Shown here: positions 51,948-62,500 of the stretch, one piece after another
How positions within the stretch are numbered: position 1 is the stretch's first letter
Layout: every line of letters begins with the position of its first letter
Assembly (NCBI GenBank): GCA_949130485.1
Contig: OX422188.1
Coordinates: 9,899,443 to 9,963,442 of the forward strand
Reading direction: 5' to 3'
DNA length: 64,000 bases
Source of the DNA: Agelas oroides
Taxonomy: Eukaryota > Porifera > Demospongiae > Agelasida > Agelasidae
Made by a program: the position numbers and the translations under genes
The notes under the pieces: generated by a model
The model's database searches: none
The model's input: only the letters and a program-made list of their open reading frames with translations
Told to the model about the DNA's origin: nothing

Positions 51948-52404
51948 TAGTGATATACTGATTAGCTACAGCTGCTAGTATTAGCATGACCCCAGAACTA
52001 GGAGAATTCTCACTAGCTAATGTGCAACACCTTGAAATATCATTTGCTTGTGAGCCTTGGCCCACCTATACACCCTATGGCAACGGGCTGGCATTTCACT
52101 ATTGATGTTCGAAAGGTAAACTGACAGGGAGGTGTTTTGAGCCACAGGCCACACCTGGTACCATCCATGTAGTGATAACACAGTAAAAGTGTATATTGTG
52201 CATGCACTTAAAAGATGATCTGCCTGTGTATGCATTGGCTAGCTCTAGATCTGGGCATCTGCCTAGCTGTGTGCATTGGCTATAGCTCTGGGCATTGAAG
52301 ATAATCTGCCTAGCTGTGTACAATCGCTAGCTCTGGACAGCACTGATGCATGAGACTTAGAGGCACCCAGCTTACAATTCTGTTTTTCACCTCAGACAGT
52401 CTTC
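51948..52404. other. Intergenic stretch
   Basis: No exon or clear regulatory site seen. Short imperfect repeats of the type gcctagctgtg...attggctagctctgg occur between 52210 and 52340. Confidence 0.45.
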
Positions 52405-55400
52405 ATGGATGCCTTGTGGTTTATTGATCGTTCCTACATGGAGATGGATGTGTACCAGGTGTCTATCCCTAATTCTCCGCCTGATATCACTCTTTATTAA
52501 GTTTGGGTGTGGGTCCCAGAGCACGCTTTTATCTTGAATAGCTATTTAAAACATTATTGTGGAACCATGAGCAAGCCAACAAACACACCAATAACTTACC
52601 TTTAATGTGCATATAAACCTACTTGGTGCCAACTGCACTTTTGGAAAGCATGTTCAACACGCAATGCATGCATGCAAACACTAGTTCATACGAAATGGAT
52701 CACTTAAATGTCACAAAATGGATAACTTTAAACATTTTTCCCCCTTTTTTAAGAGGATGAAAAAGAAGACCATAATCTGAACAGGACGGAGGTCGAACGA
52801 ACCAACCCGAAATGGACATTTCAATGCGGTGTCTACACAACTTTTGTACCAATCAAACATGGAACAACACTGGTATAGTAATATATGCCATGCATTGATT
52901 TTTTTTTTCCTACAACACAGATCTGACCATGACACTTAAACACTCATTGGTGTTTGTATTAGAATTGAATTTTGAGCTTTGTCATTTTACAGCAAATTCC
53001 TGATGTGATCCGAGGTGCAGTATTGGGTTATGGTCTGTGTGCCCCCAGTAATGAACGTGCAATTGACATCTCATTTGGCTCCCAAGGATTCTCATTTACA
53101 CTTGCAAGAGCTTTCAAGCTGGTAAGAGATGCCAAGTCCTTCCTTGGATACAGCTCTTACTGATATATCTAATGCCAGCACAGTCATTCAGCACATTGCT
53201 TTATGGTGTTTGACAATTCAACTATATACCTTCATGTGTGTGAACCTCTCTAGCTCTTTCAGAAAGACAATGTATACATATTGTCTATATATATAGTCTT
53301 TGTAGTTTTACCATAGATATTTTAGCAGTTTACCTCTCACATACAGCCATACCTCTTCCTCATACAGGTTGGTTCCATCAATTTTGATCCTTCCTACAAA
53401 GACTCTGAGAATCCAATTGTGCAAGTGCAGTACCCGGTCAACGTGACTGCATATCGCTGCCATGAGGACATTCTGAGCCAAGATGCTGCAGCTCTCATAC
53501 AAGTGAGGACATACAGACAGTGTATGCTACTTACCTATTCCAGCACTCTGCTCTATTGGTTGGTTATGCACACACACTGTCACACATGCAAGCAGTAAGT
53601 GCATGAGCTTTTAATAATGTACTATGCCCAGCTAGATCAAAAGCTGCCAAGTAGCATACTGTCAGATGAAATTGAGGTGATTGACTCTACAAAGAAGAAT
53701 TGTGTGGGTAGAACTTTAGATACAGTCTAAGACTTGGATCAGATGATACGACTATGGACAAATAATCAACCACTGAATTGGCATCCAACAAGCACGAGCA
53801 AGAATGCCAAAAGAGATAGTCAGGCTATTCATGCAAAAGGTGCACAATGATTTCTTTAAATCCATTTGTAAGAGGAGGTATCCACTGCCAACCTGACTTA
53901 AGGCTTTGTGTTCCAGTCTTTCACACAACCATGACCTGTTGATTTTAAACTGTCTCACACAGTTTACTTTGAGAACAACACCACAAACACCAATTGAAGG
54001 GCTGAGAACTATAGAGTGGCCTAACCCACAAATGTTGACTTGGCCCCGTAACATGGGAATATACTCTTCAGAAGCTGCTGAATGTCAAATTTCTGACCAC
54101 ATGTTCATATGGTCATTTTTGTTTAGTGCATGCAATTTCCAGTCAAACTTGATTTTGGGTTGGTCCACTCAGTGCAAAATAGTCCAACCATAGCCCAAAC
54201 CAGCTTCGCTGTTTCAAGCATCTATGATAAGTGCATATGTAGCTGCCATGGTTTTGTTCAGTTTGCAGAGCAGGTGGACAAACTGTGGTCCTACGGTGAG
54301 AGAAGCAATGTCTACAAAACTGGGTTTGCTGTTGTTGGCCCAATTGACCAGAGGACTCACCTGGGCACAGGTACAGCTTGATCTCCTTGTGTCAGTTTAA
54401 TAGCCTTGTTCCCAGGCCTTCCCATATATATAATTATATTTTTGGAGGCAGGGAAACCCTGAGACACACGTCTGACTATCTCCCTGTCTGCACTCAAACC
54501 CTGAGACACATGTCTGACTATCTCCCTGTCTGCATGCACTCAAACCCTGAGACACATGTCTGACTATCTCCCTGTCTGCACTCAAGGTCACAGTACTCAG
54601 GAATCCAATGTGCATACTTCAATCTACTAGGTTCCCATTTACGTATAATGTAATCAGTCATCATCAGACTGAACAGTACAGTATGTAAGTGCACAATGTA
54701 GTTGCACTCTAAAAATCTAAATCTGCTAGTGATTATTTCCAGTAGTGTTTGTGCATCTGTCATCACTTTGCCATGCTCTGCCCATTTTCATGCTAGCTAT
54801 ACTAGATTATAATCTTGTTCACAGATCATGCATTGCCTGCAGTAAATTGTAAAAAATATATGATTTAAATTTTGTTGAAATTACTGGCTTGCAGCTGAGT
54901 TGCTACTCCAAAAGCTGAAGACGACGTTTGCTGAGGGTGCCGTGTTGTTGGTTGTTCGTCCCATTAGGATTGAGGGAAAGGCAACAGCAAAACAGTTTCT
55001 CAAATTTGTTCCCTCAAAGAAGTAAGTCACTTGGCTATAGCTGGCCCCATTTCTAGGCTGCAATTGGCATCAGGCCACCAATTTATGACAACAGGTGTAC
55101 ACCAACTTACCTTCCATATATGGTACGATGACTATACAAACTCATTTTTCCGCAACTAGGAGGGGCTAAGAAGTTGTTAGTTACATGTGTGTAACACAGA
55201 GGGGTGGTGGGTACCACACTTACCACTTTGTAGTACAAATACTGAATGATGGCAATTGAAAGGAACCACAATGTTACTAATGGATACACACAACAGAACT
55301 GAAGTCAAGTATAACTATCTTTGCATTCTCTTTCATCTCCACTACATACCAAATATAGATTATTCCAACCTTTGCAGCAGGATGTTCGTACCGTTAACAG

Positions 55401-55965
55401 ATCTCTTCCATGGCCAGCCAGACAACCTGAGCATGCAAGCACAAACCCGTCTGAAAATGCTGGCACAGATGCTACACAAGGGACAAGACCTTTGTCTGAG
55501 AGTGCTCAACAGGATATTAGTGCATCACGACCTAGCTCTGCTAGCAATGACCCAAGGCCAATCTTTAGACTGGAGTGTGGTAACTCACAATGCGAATTTG
55601 ACCTTGCTGCTTACAAATTTATCTGGCAACCCCCACCTCCACCACCTCCGGAAGATGAATCAAGTTCAAGTGAGTCAGAAAATGAAGACGAAAGTGATGA
55701 GAGCAACGATGGTAGCATGGCCACCGGAGAAATAATTAATGGAGGAAATGACGATGACAAACAACTGCTTCTGAAAGAAGTTCCCGAGGCTGGAGAATTG
55801 AAACCTAAAATGAAAAACACAGATGATACTGTCAAAAATGTAAATGAAATGCATTGTGGAGACTCTCAAAATGGCTATTGTGCAGCAGCCAGTGCAGGGT
55901 CTTCACAGACGAGCATCAGGCAGAGTGACTTGGAAAGCCTGCGCAATAACCAGGATCGTTACTGA
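52405..55965 (+). CDS. Unrecognised six-exon gene, 386 aa, globular N-terminal part and acidic C-terminal tail
   Basis: Exons 52405-52458, 52993-53121, 53368-53502, 54262-54370, 54895-55021 and 55359-55965; all junctions are GT-AG and phases fit (0,0,0,1,2). The start MDALWFIDRSYM is the first in-frame ATG after an acceptor-like CCTCAG, so a further 5' exon is not excluded. Residues 1-200 look globular, with blocks QIPDVIRGAVLGYGL, AIDISFGSQGFSFTLARAF, EQVDKLWSYGERSN and FAEGAVLLVVRPIRIEG. Residues 200-300 are Ser/Asn/Gln-rich, then a proline run and a strongly acidic Ser/Glu/Asp stretch follow. No signal peptide or TM segment. I do not recognise the family. It lies between the four-TM gene and an AT-hook/CENP-B-type gene, all on the plus strand. 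Confidence 0.7.
54455..54585. repeat. 42-bp tandem repeat, three units
   Basis: Three copies of aaaccctgagacacatgtct followed by gactatctccctgtctgca, preceded by a foldback-type end (tagccttgttcccaggcc, 54401-54418). It lies in intron 4 of the unrecognised gene. Confidence 0.85.
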
Positions 55966-56116
55966 GTCAGCATGGTACATTATGTAGACACTCACTAGCT
56001 ATTAATTATTGTCCTTTTGATTACCTCAATGACTGATTTTTCTTTGCTTTTTTGTAATTACTCAAAATTGACAGATTTTTGCAGCTTCAATTACAGGGGC
56101 TGTGACTGGATCCCGT

Positions 56117-56147
56117 CTCGCTCCCAGACAGTCTGGGAACGAGAGCA
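56117..56147. mobile_element. Minimal foldback
   Basis: ctcgctcccagac directly abuts gtctgggaacgag; essentially two inverted ends without interior, between two genes. Confidence 0.7.
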
Positions 56148-56217
56148 TAAGATGAATCTTGATTGAGAGGGGCGTGTTCTGATTTGAGTGCATAGCTGCT
56201 AGCCTGGGTTCTGGGTT

Positions 56218-57351
56218 ATGATGGAGAGTACCATAAAAGACCTGACTCCTGGGTTGAACGAGTCCCAGCATCCCTCCCCAAAGCAGATGGAGCCCCTCCT
56301 TCCCTCCGCAAAACCACAAAAGAGACCGAGAGGCCGCCCTAGAAAGACACCGAAGGTCACAGAGAGTCCGCCACAGGCCGTGGTCGAGTCGAGCACTGAG
56401 AAATCTTCGCCGAGCAACGCAGAACTGGATTCTCAAGCTCAAACCAGTGCATGTACAGGTAACTGCCAACTTGTATCCTATCCGTTCTAATCAAGGCGCC
56501 CCTCCAATGAAGGCGCCCCCAAATAATTTTTGTTCCCCCAGAATTGCCTTCCTATTAGAACTTACTTGTGTGTGTGCAAATGACCAGTCTGTGAATTCCA
56601 GTGCTGGGAAGAAACTCGAAGAATTTGAACCAAACACTGAGGCACCCATACCAGTCGTATTGTTTTTAGAATGTATATATGGTGGTGCTAACCTGCTTAG
56701 CCTCGTTCCCAGGCCTTCCCACCATCCAGTTTTTGATCACAAACTGCAAGCGATCAAAAACTGGACGGTGGGAAGGCCTGGGAACGAGGCTAAGCCTGCT
56801 CACAAAAAGTAACTGTCATACAGTGTTCACCTTGACGATTGAGTAAGTACTGTTTACCTTCATTTTTCTTAGGGACAAGCAGCAGAAAGGGGCAACTGCA
56901 CAGAATGTATAGTGTACACCAGAAGCAGAAGGTTGCAGAATATGCTCACATGCATGGTATCAGGCCTGCCTCAAGACAATTTGGTATTTCACGCAAGAAT
57001 ATACAGCGGTGGGTAGCAGAAGGACTACATGAAGTGAAGAACAAGGGCAACTTCAAGAGAAAGAATGCAAAAGGACAGGGCAGAAAAGTGTCCTATCCAC
57101 CTGAGGTAGAGAGGAAACTGGTGCATTGGCTTCTGGAGAAGCAGAACCTGGAGGTGAAAGTATCACACAAAATGTTGAAACAACAAGCTATGGCTCTCAT
57201 CACCCCAACCAATCCAAATTTCAAGGCATCAGATGGCTGGTCACAGAAGTTTGTGCGGAGGAACAACCTTGTTTTGCAGGAGAAGAAACCGCGGTCTCAC
57301 AGGTCTCAGAAACTTCCGGCTGGTAGCTACTTTCAATATGAAAACTTATAA
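56218..57351 (+). CDS. AT-hook plus CENP-B/pogo-type DNA-binding protein (domesticated transposase-derived)
   Basis: Exons 56218-56458 and 56873-57351 (phase 1), 239 aa. The N-terminal part is Pro/Ser-rich and carries one AT-hook, KRPRGRPRKTPK (residues 35-46). The C-terminal part has the double helix-turn-helix of CENP-B/pogo transposases: a first HTH around VAEYAHMHGIRPASRQFG..ISRKNIQRW and a second (HTH_Tnp_Tc5-like) with KLVHWLLEKQN, KMLKQQAMAL and KASDGWSQKFVRRNNL. The DDE catalytic domain is absent, since the frame stops right after, so it cannot transpose by itself. It probably binds DNA in the nucleus as a regulator or chromatin protein. A foldback element lies in its intron. Confidence 0.8.
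56698..56792. mobile_element. Perfect foldback element, 95 bp
   Basis: tagcctcgttcccaggcctt...ccatccagtttttgatc is mirrored exactly by gatcaaaaactggacgg...aaggcctgggaacgaggcta around an acaaactgcaagc centre; only one stem mismatch is visible. It lies in the intron of the AT-hook gene. Confidence 0.9.
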
Positions 57352-57730
57352 CCTTAGGCGTTGCTTCAAGAATATCAGACCTATTCATCGTTTTTCAAAT
57401 TGTACCTTTTTTGAGTCTTGTGCATGCAGCCACACCCTTCACAGGATGTGGCTTGCGAAACTAGCAGTGTATTCTCACAGTACTGCCAGATCCTTCCTCC
57501 GGGTAGGGTCTGGCCACGCGAGACTAGTACTGCCAGCGGTGAGAACCTGCATGGAAAGCACGCTGCTCCGCCCGCAACATCTAGCAAGCGACAGGATGCC
57601 CCTACGATACGCAACCAGCCACACCCACTCATGTTTTTCACCCTGGTCGTCACGCCCCCAACACATGCTGTTCTGTTGAACGAATTGATGTCTTTTCTCG
57701 TGCCAAGGAGAAGCACAGATTGCATCAGCA
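57352..57730. other. Gap between the AT-hook gene and the pseudophosphatase
   Basis: An open frame runs through part of it into the next gene (57418-57909), but out of frame with that gene and without family similarity. It contains gcagccacacccttcacagg and a CpG-richer part (57480-57600) that may be the promoter of the next gene. Confidence 0.5.
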
Positions 57731-58759
57731 ATGGCCAGACTCACAGCTGCCTCAAGCCAACTCAAAGAGGGCTCCATTCTCAGAAAGGTGACTCCAGAAG
57801 ATCTCTTCAATCTTCCGCTGTACGAGCACCACCTAGTAATCGATACACGTTCTCAAGAGGAGTACAGCCAAGGCCACATTGCTACAGCAGTCTCATACCC
57901 AAGCCCTGATCTAGACTGCTCAGAAGAGGAGAAGGAGAGAAGTCTCGTCGCATTCATCAAGAGCTACATCAAGGAATATTTTAGACCAGAAAATCCAAGT
58001 CCTATTGTGGTTTATGGCAGCGAGCAGCCTGACTGTCAGCTACATGCAGAGTGGCTAGCAACAAGATTGGAAATGCTGCAGAAAGATCGGAGAATGATTG
58101 CCAAGTTTGACTCTCAAACAAAAGACGACACTTATGTTGAACAGCCTTTTAACTATTTTGAACATTTCTGTCTCACGATAGCTGACAGGGCTCATGAGAT
58201 TTGGATTCTGGAAGGTGGATACAAAGCATTTCACTCAGAGTATGAGTTTCTGTGTGGGAAGATTGAGTTTAATAGCATGTTTCCTTTGCCTCATCGAATT
58301 AGCAAGAATCTGTTTTTAGGCACACGGTGGATGACTCTGACTAAAGACTGTCTCAGCAAGCTTCAGATTACACACATGATAGTGTCCGAATACCAGAAAA
58401 TTGACTGGAATGAACTGGAAGACATTTCAGTGCTTCGGTGCACAGTGCAAGATATCAACTCACAAAACATGTTCCCATGCTGGACAGCTTCTACTGAGTT
58501 TATATCTGAAGCAATCTCTACAAAGAGTGGACGGATTTTAGTCGTCTTGTTTGGACGGTCAAGGTCAACTTCAGTGGTAATAGCATACTTGATAAAAGCC
58601 CTGAAGATGAGTTTTGACGATGCATGGCAGTATGTGTGTAGCAAGTGCTGGCATCTAATAGACCGGTCACTGGTATATGAGGACCAGCTTCGAACATGGG
58701 AGAGAAAGGAATCTACTGCCATTTCCTACGGCCAAGAAGAAGCCTTAAGTATGCAGTAG
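57731..58759 (+). CDS. STYXL1: Rhodanese plus dual-specificity pseudophosphatase (STYXL1/MK-STYX-like), intronless
   Basis: 342 aa in one exon. Residues ~20-180 form a rhodanese/Cdc25-like domain (VIDTRSQEEYSQGHI at 36-50), but the active loop reads PIVVYGSEQP (91-100), without the Cys. Residues ~190-330 form a dual-specificity phosphatase fold starting FPLPHRISKNLFLG. The signature HCxxGxSRS is replaced by VVLFGRSRS (271-279), so both the catalytic His and Cys are lost while the phosphate loop GRSRS stays. Rhodanese plus dead DSP is the architecture of STYXL1, a pseudophosphatase linked to stress granules and MAPK regulation in mammals. Here the dead motif differs from the vertebrate one (F-S replaces H-C there, as I recall). 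DUSP paralogues cannot be fully excluded. Confidence 0.85.
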   Translation: MARLTAASSQLKEGSILRKVTPEDLFNLPLYEHHLVIDTRSQEEYSQGHIATAVSYPSPDLDCSEEEKERSLVAFIKSYIKEYFRPENPSPIVVYGSEQPDCQLHAEWLATRLEMLQKDRRMIAKFDSQTKDDTYVEQPFNYFEHFCLTIADRAHEIWILEGGYKAFHSEYEFLCGKIEFNSMFPLPHRISKNLFLGTRWMTLTKDCLSKLQITHMIVSEYQKIDWNELEDISVLRCTVQDINSQNMFPCWTASTEFISEAISTKSGRILVVLFGRSRSTSVVIAYLIKALKMSFDDAWQYVCSKCWHLIDRSLVYEDQLRTWERKESTAISYGQEEALSMQ

Positions 58760-59519
58760 AGCTGTCAGCATTTGAAACTGCCTTTATATTTCTGCACATG
58801 AAGGATTTGACACCAGGACTAAGCTGTCATGTTTGAATTTGAAGACTTGCATCCTAAATGTTCTTCGTTTTTTTTTCAATTTCCAAGGAGCAAAACGGGG
58901 AACCTGGGAATGATGCTACCTTTTTAGTGCAGCATTTGTGCATATATATTTTGCCTGCCAAGAGACCCGAAGGCCAAGCTGTAGCCATCCACGGACGGAC
59001 GCTCCACAGTCCGGCTTCTACCCCCGAAGGAGTATCCACCAGCCCACTTCGTGACCTTGTACCCAGGCTCCTCCCCGTTTTTCTGGGGAGGAGCCTGGGT
59101 ACGAGGCTGCACACACAACACCACCCCTGCAAATAGGAAGCTAAAGGCTATGCAAGTCGGCAAAATAGATCTGTAACCTCGGGAAAAGGATTGGCTCTAA
59201 GGGCTGGGTCTGTCGGGCTGTGGTTGGAAGCGGAATGCTGTGGTGTGTATGTGTGTGTGTGTGTATGTTTGTTTGCGTAGGAATTGCGGAATAACAAAAT
59301 AATGCATGAATGTACTAGCCTCGTTCCCAGGCTCTCCCACCGCACTGCAAGCGACGGAAAGCTGGGCAGGCTCTGGGCTATTGTACATGTGCCTACTTAC
59401 GTCTCCTGAGTGACGTCATAAGTTTATTCATAGCCAGCTGTTGCAACAACAGCGCAACTGATTGGGTCCGTGGGCTACAGATGCTATAGCTAGCTACAGT
59501 CTATGGTTAAACCAGCGGA
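58760..59519. other. Intergenic region with two foldback elements
   Basis: Contains the foldbacks at 59055-59108 and 59317-59381 and a (gt)n run near 59247. The last 150 bp before the MICAL ATG (59520) is the likely MICAL promoter/5' UTR, with gtgacgtcat (CRE-like) at about 59411. No coding sequence seen. Confidence 0.55.
59055..59108. mobile_element. Perfect foldback element, 54 bp
   Basis: ccttgtacccaggctcctcc / ggaggagcctgggtacgagg with a cgtttttctg centre; stem of about 20 bp. Confidence 0.85.
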
Positions 59520-62500
59520 ATGGAAGACGCAATAGAAGAAGTGGATTCTCCTGTGGTCCACACTAACCAGCTCCCGAATGCTCCTCCTATTGAGAAACTG
59601 TACGAACAGTTTTCACAGTCGAACAACAGGCAAGAAATACTCGATTCGTTTCAGGCGATAAAATCGAGGCTAAATTTGAATAAACTTCGTGGACTGGAGC
59701 TGTACAGAGCGCTCAAGCAGAAGCTTGGCACACAGAAGACGTGGAAAGCGCGGGATGTGTTTCAGCTCTTCGACAAACGAGCCAATCAGAAGGAGTATTT
59801 GAAGCAGACAGCAGCAAAAGGAGTGAGCGTCTTTATAGTCGGAGCCGGACCAATTGGCCTCAGGCAGGCCATTGAGTGTATTATGCTAGGGGCAGAAGTG
59901 GTGGCCATTGAAAAGAGAGATTCGTTTTCGAGAAACAATGTTCTTCATCTGTGGCCGTGCACGATCGAGGACCTGAAGCAGCTCGGAGCGAAGAAGTTCT
60001 ATGGAAAATTCTGTGCTGGAGCAATAGACCACATCAGTAAGTTGGTTGTGCCATAGATAATACCATCGTTAGGAGTCTATCTCTAGGTTGAAGTTGTGCT
60101 TCATATTTTAAAGTTGCTGACTGCTAACAAACTCCCACCACCTTGAGCCAAAACAGTTATGTTGGCAATTATGTGCTCCCACCCTATTGATCATCTGGCA
60201 CATCGCACTCACTGGCTAGTTGCCTTGTTTTTCTGCTGACAGAGTACCCTAGACCTTGGGGCCTGGATACCGTAACTTTAGTGATACATTGGAATGTTGC
60301 TTGTACATCTGTTGTACATGTACATAAAGTTTACATGTTGTACAATGTGTTGTAAAACATGTAGAACGTGTACTCCCTACAAACTCACTGCATGCAACGA
60401 AACAGTAATGAATCTTAGCCTAAACTAATAATGCAAGGAACCAGGGGAAAAACCACATCAATTTTCATAATGCACTTGTGGTTTCCTTGTTTGGTAGTGT
60501 GTCTACAAAAAAAGGTCACTCGACACAGTCACTTTCAAGGTCGTGTCAAAGTCCTGCTCTGCTACCATCTGAGCGTATGTGGAATCCACAAGCTCTGCTA
60601 CCATCCGAGCGTATGTGGAGTCCACAAGCTCTGCTACCATCTGAGCATATGTGGTGTCCACAAGCTCTGCCACCATCTGAGCGTATGTGGAGTCCACAAG
60701 CTCTGCTACCATCTGAGCCTGTGTGGTGTCCACAAGCTCTGCTACCATCTGAGCGTATGTGGTGTCCACGAGCTCTGCTACCGTTTGTCAATGAGCTCAT
60801 GAGTGTGTGTACATCCTGACCTTATTCCCACTAACATGAAGTGTGACACACAATGGCTCGTTTACACTTCCAGTGTGCTTTGTCCCCGCACTGCATGTTG
60901 TAAGGCTTGAGGCTCAGTGGGTTGGCTTCCCCCTCCTGGTACTCTGTGTGCAGAATGTGCAAACAGATAGACCAAACAGTTTACCATCAATAGTTGTTGA
61001 ACTACCAATTAATTTGCCTTCCATTTTTTTGCCTAGGGTACTAATCCAGCTCTTGGTCTGTGTAGAGAGAATTGTATGGCTTAGCCTCATTCTCAGTCCT
61101 CCTACTGGTTTCAATATGTACCCACTTGTAATTTCTCACAGTATAAAATGTCCTTATTTCAGAGGTTGAAAATTTTGTCTTTTGAAGGTGAGCTATTATT
61201 ATGTATGCCTGCCACGTTCATCCCCCATTCCAGTATAGCACTAGCCTCATTCCCAGGCTTGTTCCAAGCAGCCACATATTTGTACATAAAAGCTGGGGAG
61301 GAGCCTGGGAATGAGGCTAGTGCACACAGTGCAGTGTAGCTATACAGTCAAGGTTTATTGTAGACTTAAAATATCTTTCACCCACTTTATTCAAGGAGGT
61401 GTAATGAAGCGTGTTTTTGTTTAGGAGACTGCTGAAAGGCCACCGTCTTCCTGTCCATTAACAAACAAGTTCAGAGGTGGATTTTGTTTCACACATGTAT
61501 GGAAAGGACGAAAGACAAATGCACGCACACACACAACCACACACATGCACAACCACACACATACACATTTGTACATATACCCACAAGCACAAGATATTTG
61601 ATACATGCTCACAGCACCAGATCTTTTCGTGTGTGTTGTGTACGTGTGTGCACTAGTAACTCACGTTTTAACGCAGGTCTGTAGGTGAGATGGACCTTGA
61701 TTGGTGGCTAGTTTATGGATGAAAGTGAAATAGTCACTTTTTGGAAACGTAACAATGTTGGTGATTTGTAACAGGATGCAGATAAAGGGGCTCCTACACA
61801 GCAGGACAAATGACATAGATTTTCTATTGACTGTGATATGATGTCGTGGTGATATCATAGTGTACACGTGTGTGACCAGGGGTCTGTTTATAGTAAACTG
61901 TATGTTGTTGTGGGTTACAGCTGATCACCATAATAATTGGTGAGCTAAATACTTTCCTGTTTTGAAAATTTTTGGGTTTTAAAATTAATTGCAATTTCAG
62001 TATAACATTTGTGCGTGCATGTTTCATTTAGTGGTAAACTGTATATTGTTGTGAGTTAGAGGTGATTATCGTAAAATTAGAAAATAAGTTATGAGCTAAA
62101 AATTGCATTTGGCAAATTTTAGAGGTTTTCATTTAGTAGTAAACTGTATGCTGTTGTGTTTTACTGTAGATGGGGAAATGGTTGGTGGGGTTGAATAATT
62201 GCATTTTTGCAACTTTTGTAGGCAAAACTTAATTGTGGTTCAATAAAATAATTATGGCCCCAATACACAACATTTTAGATCTATGATTGTTGTGCATTGT
62301 TTGGACAATAGCCTCTCTCCCTGTTGAAAGTGATTGCTATCGAAACTTTGCCCGCCAAAGTATAGCATTTGAAACCAACATTATCCCTGGAGATATATTT
62401 TATTTGAGAATATATAATTATCTTTCTCTAGTTCAGTTATGTTCACATTCTTCCATAAGGATATATTGAGCTATAGTTTGTGAAACATTAAAACTTGCAA

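Noticed and set aside
55256..55735. Alternative frame in the last exon of the unrecognised gene (MFVPLTDLFHGQP...)
   Set aside because: It would use acceptor GCAG at 55378, but acceptor TATAG at 55358 keeps phase 2 and opens the longer acidic frame to a proper stop.
57418..57909. 163-aa plus-strand ORF upstream of the pseudophosphatase
   Set aside because: Overlaps the real STYXL1-like frame in a different frame and shows no family features.
60503..60819. Repeat proteins with [15 protein letters not shown] units
   Set aside because: 36-bp minisatellite inside MICAL intron 1; open on both strands.
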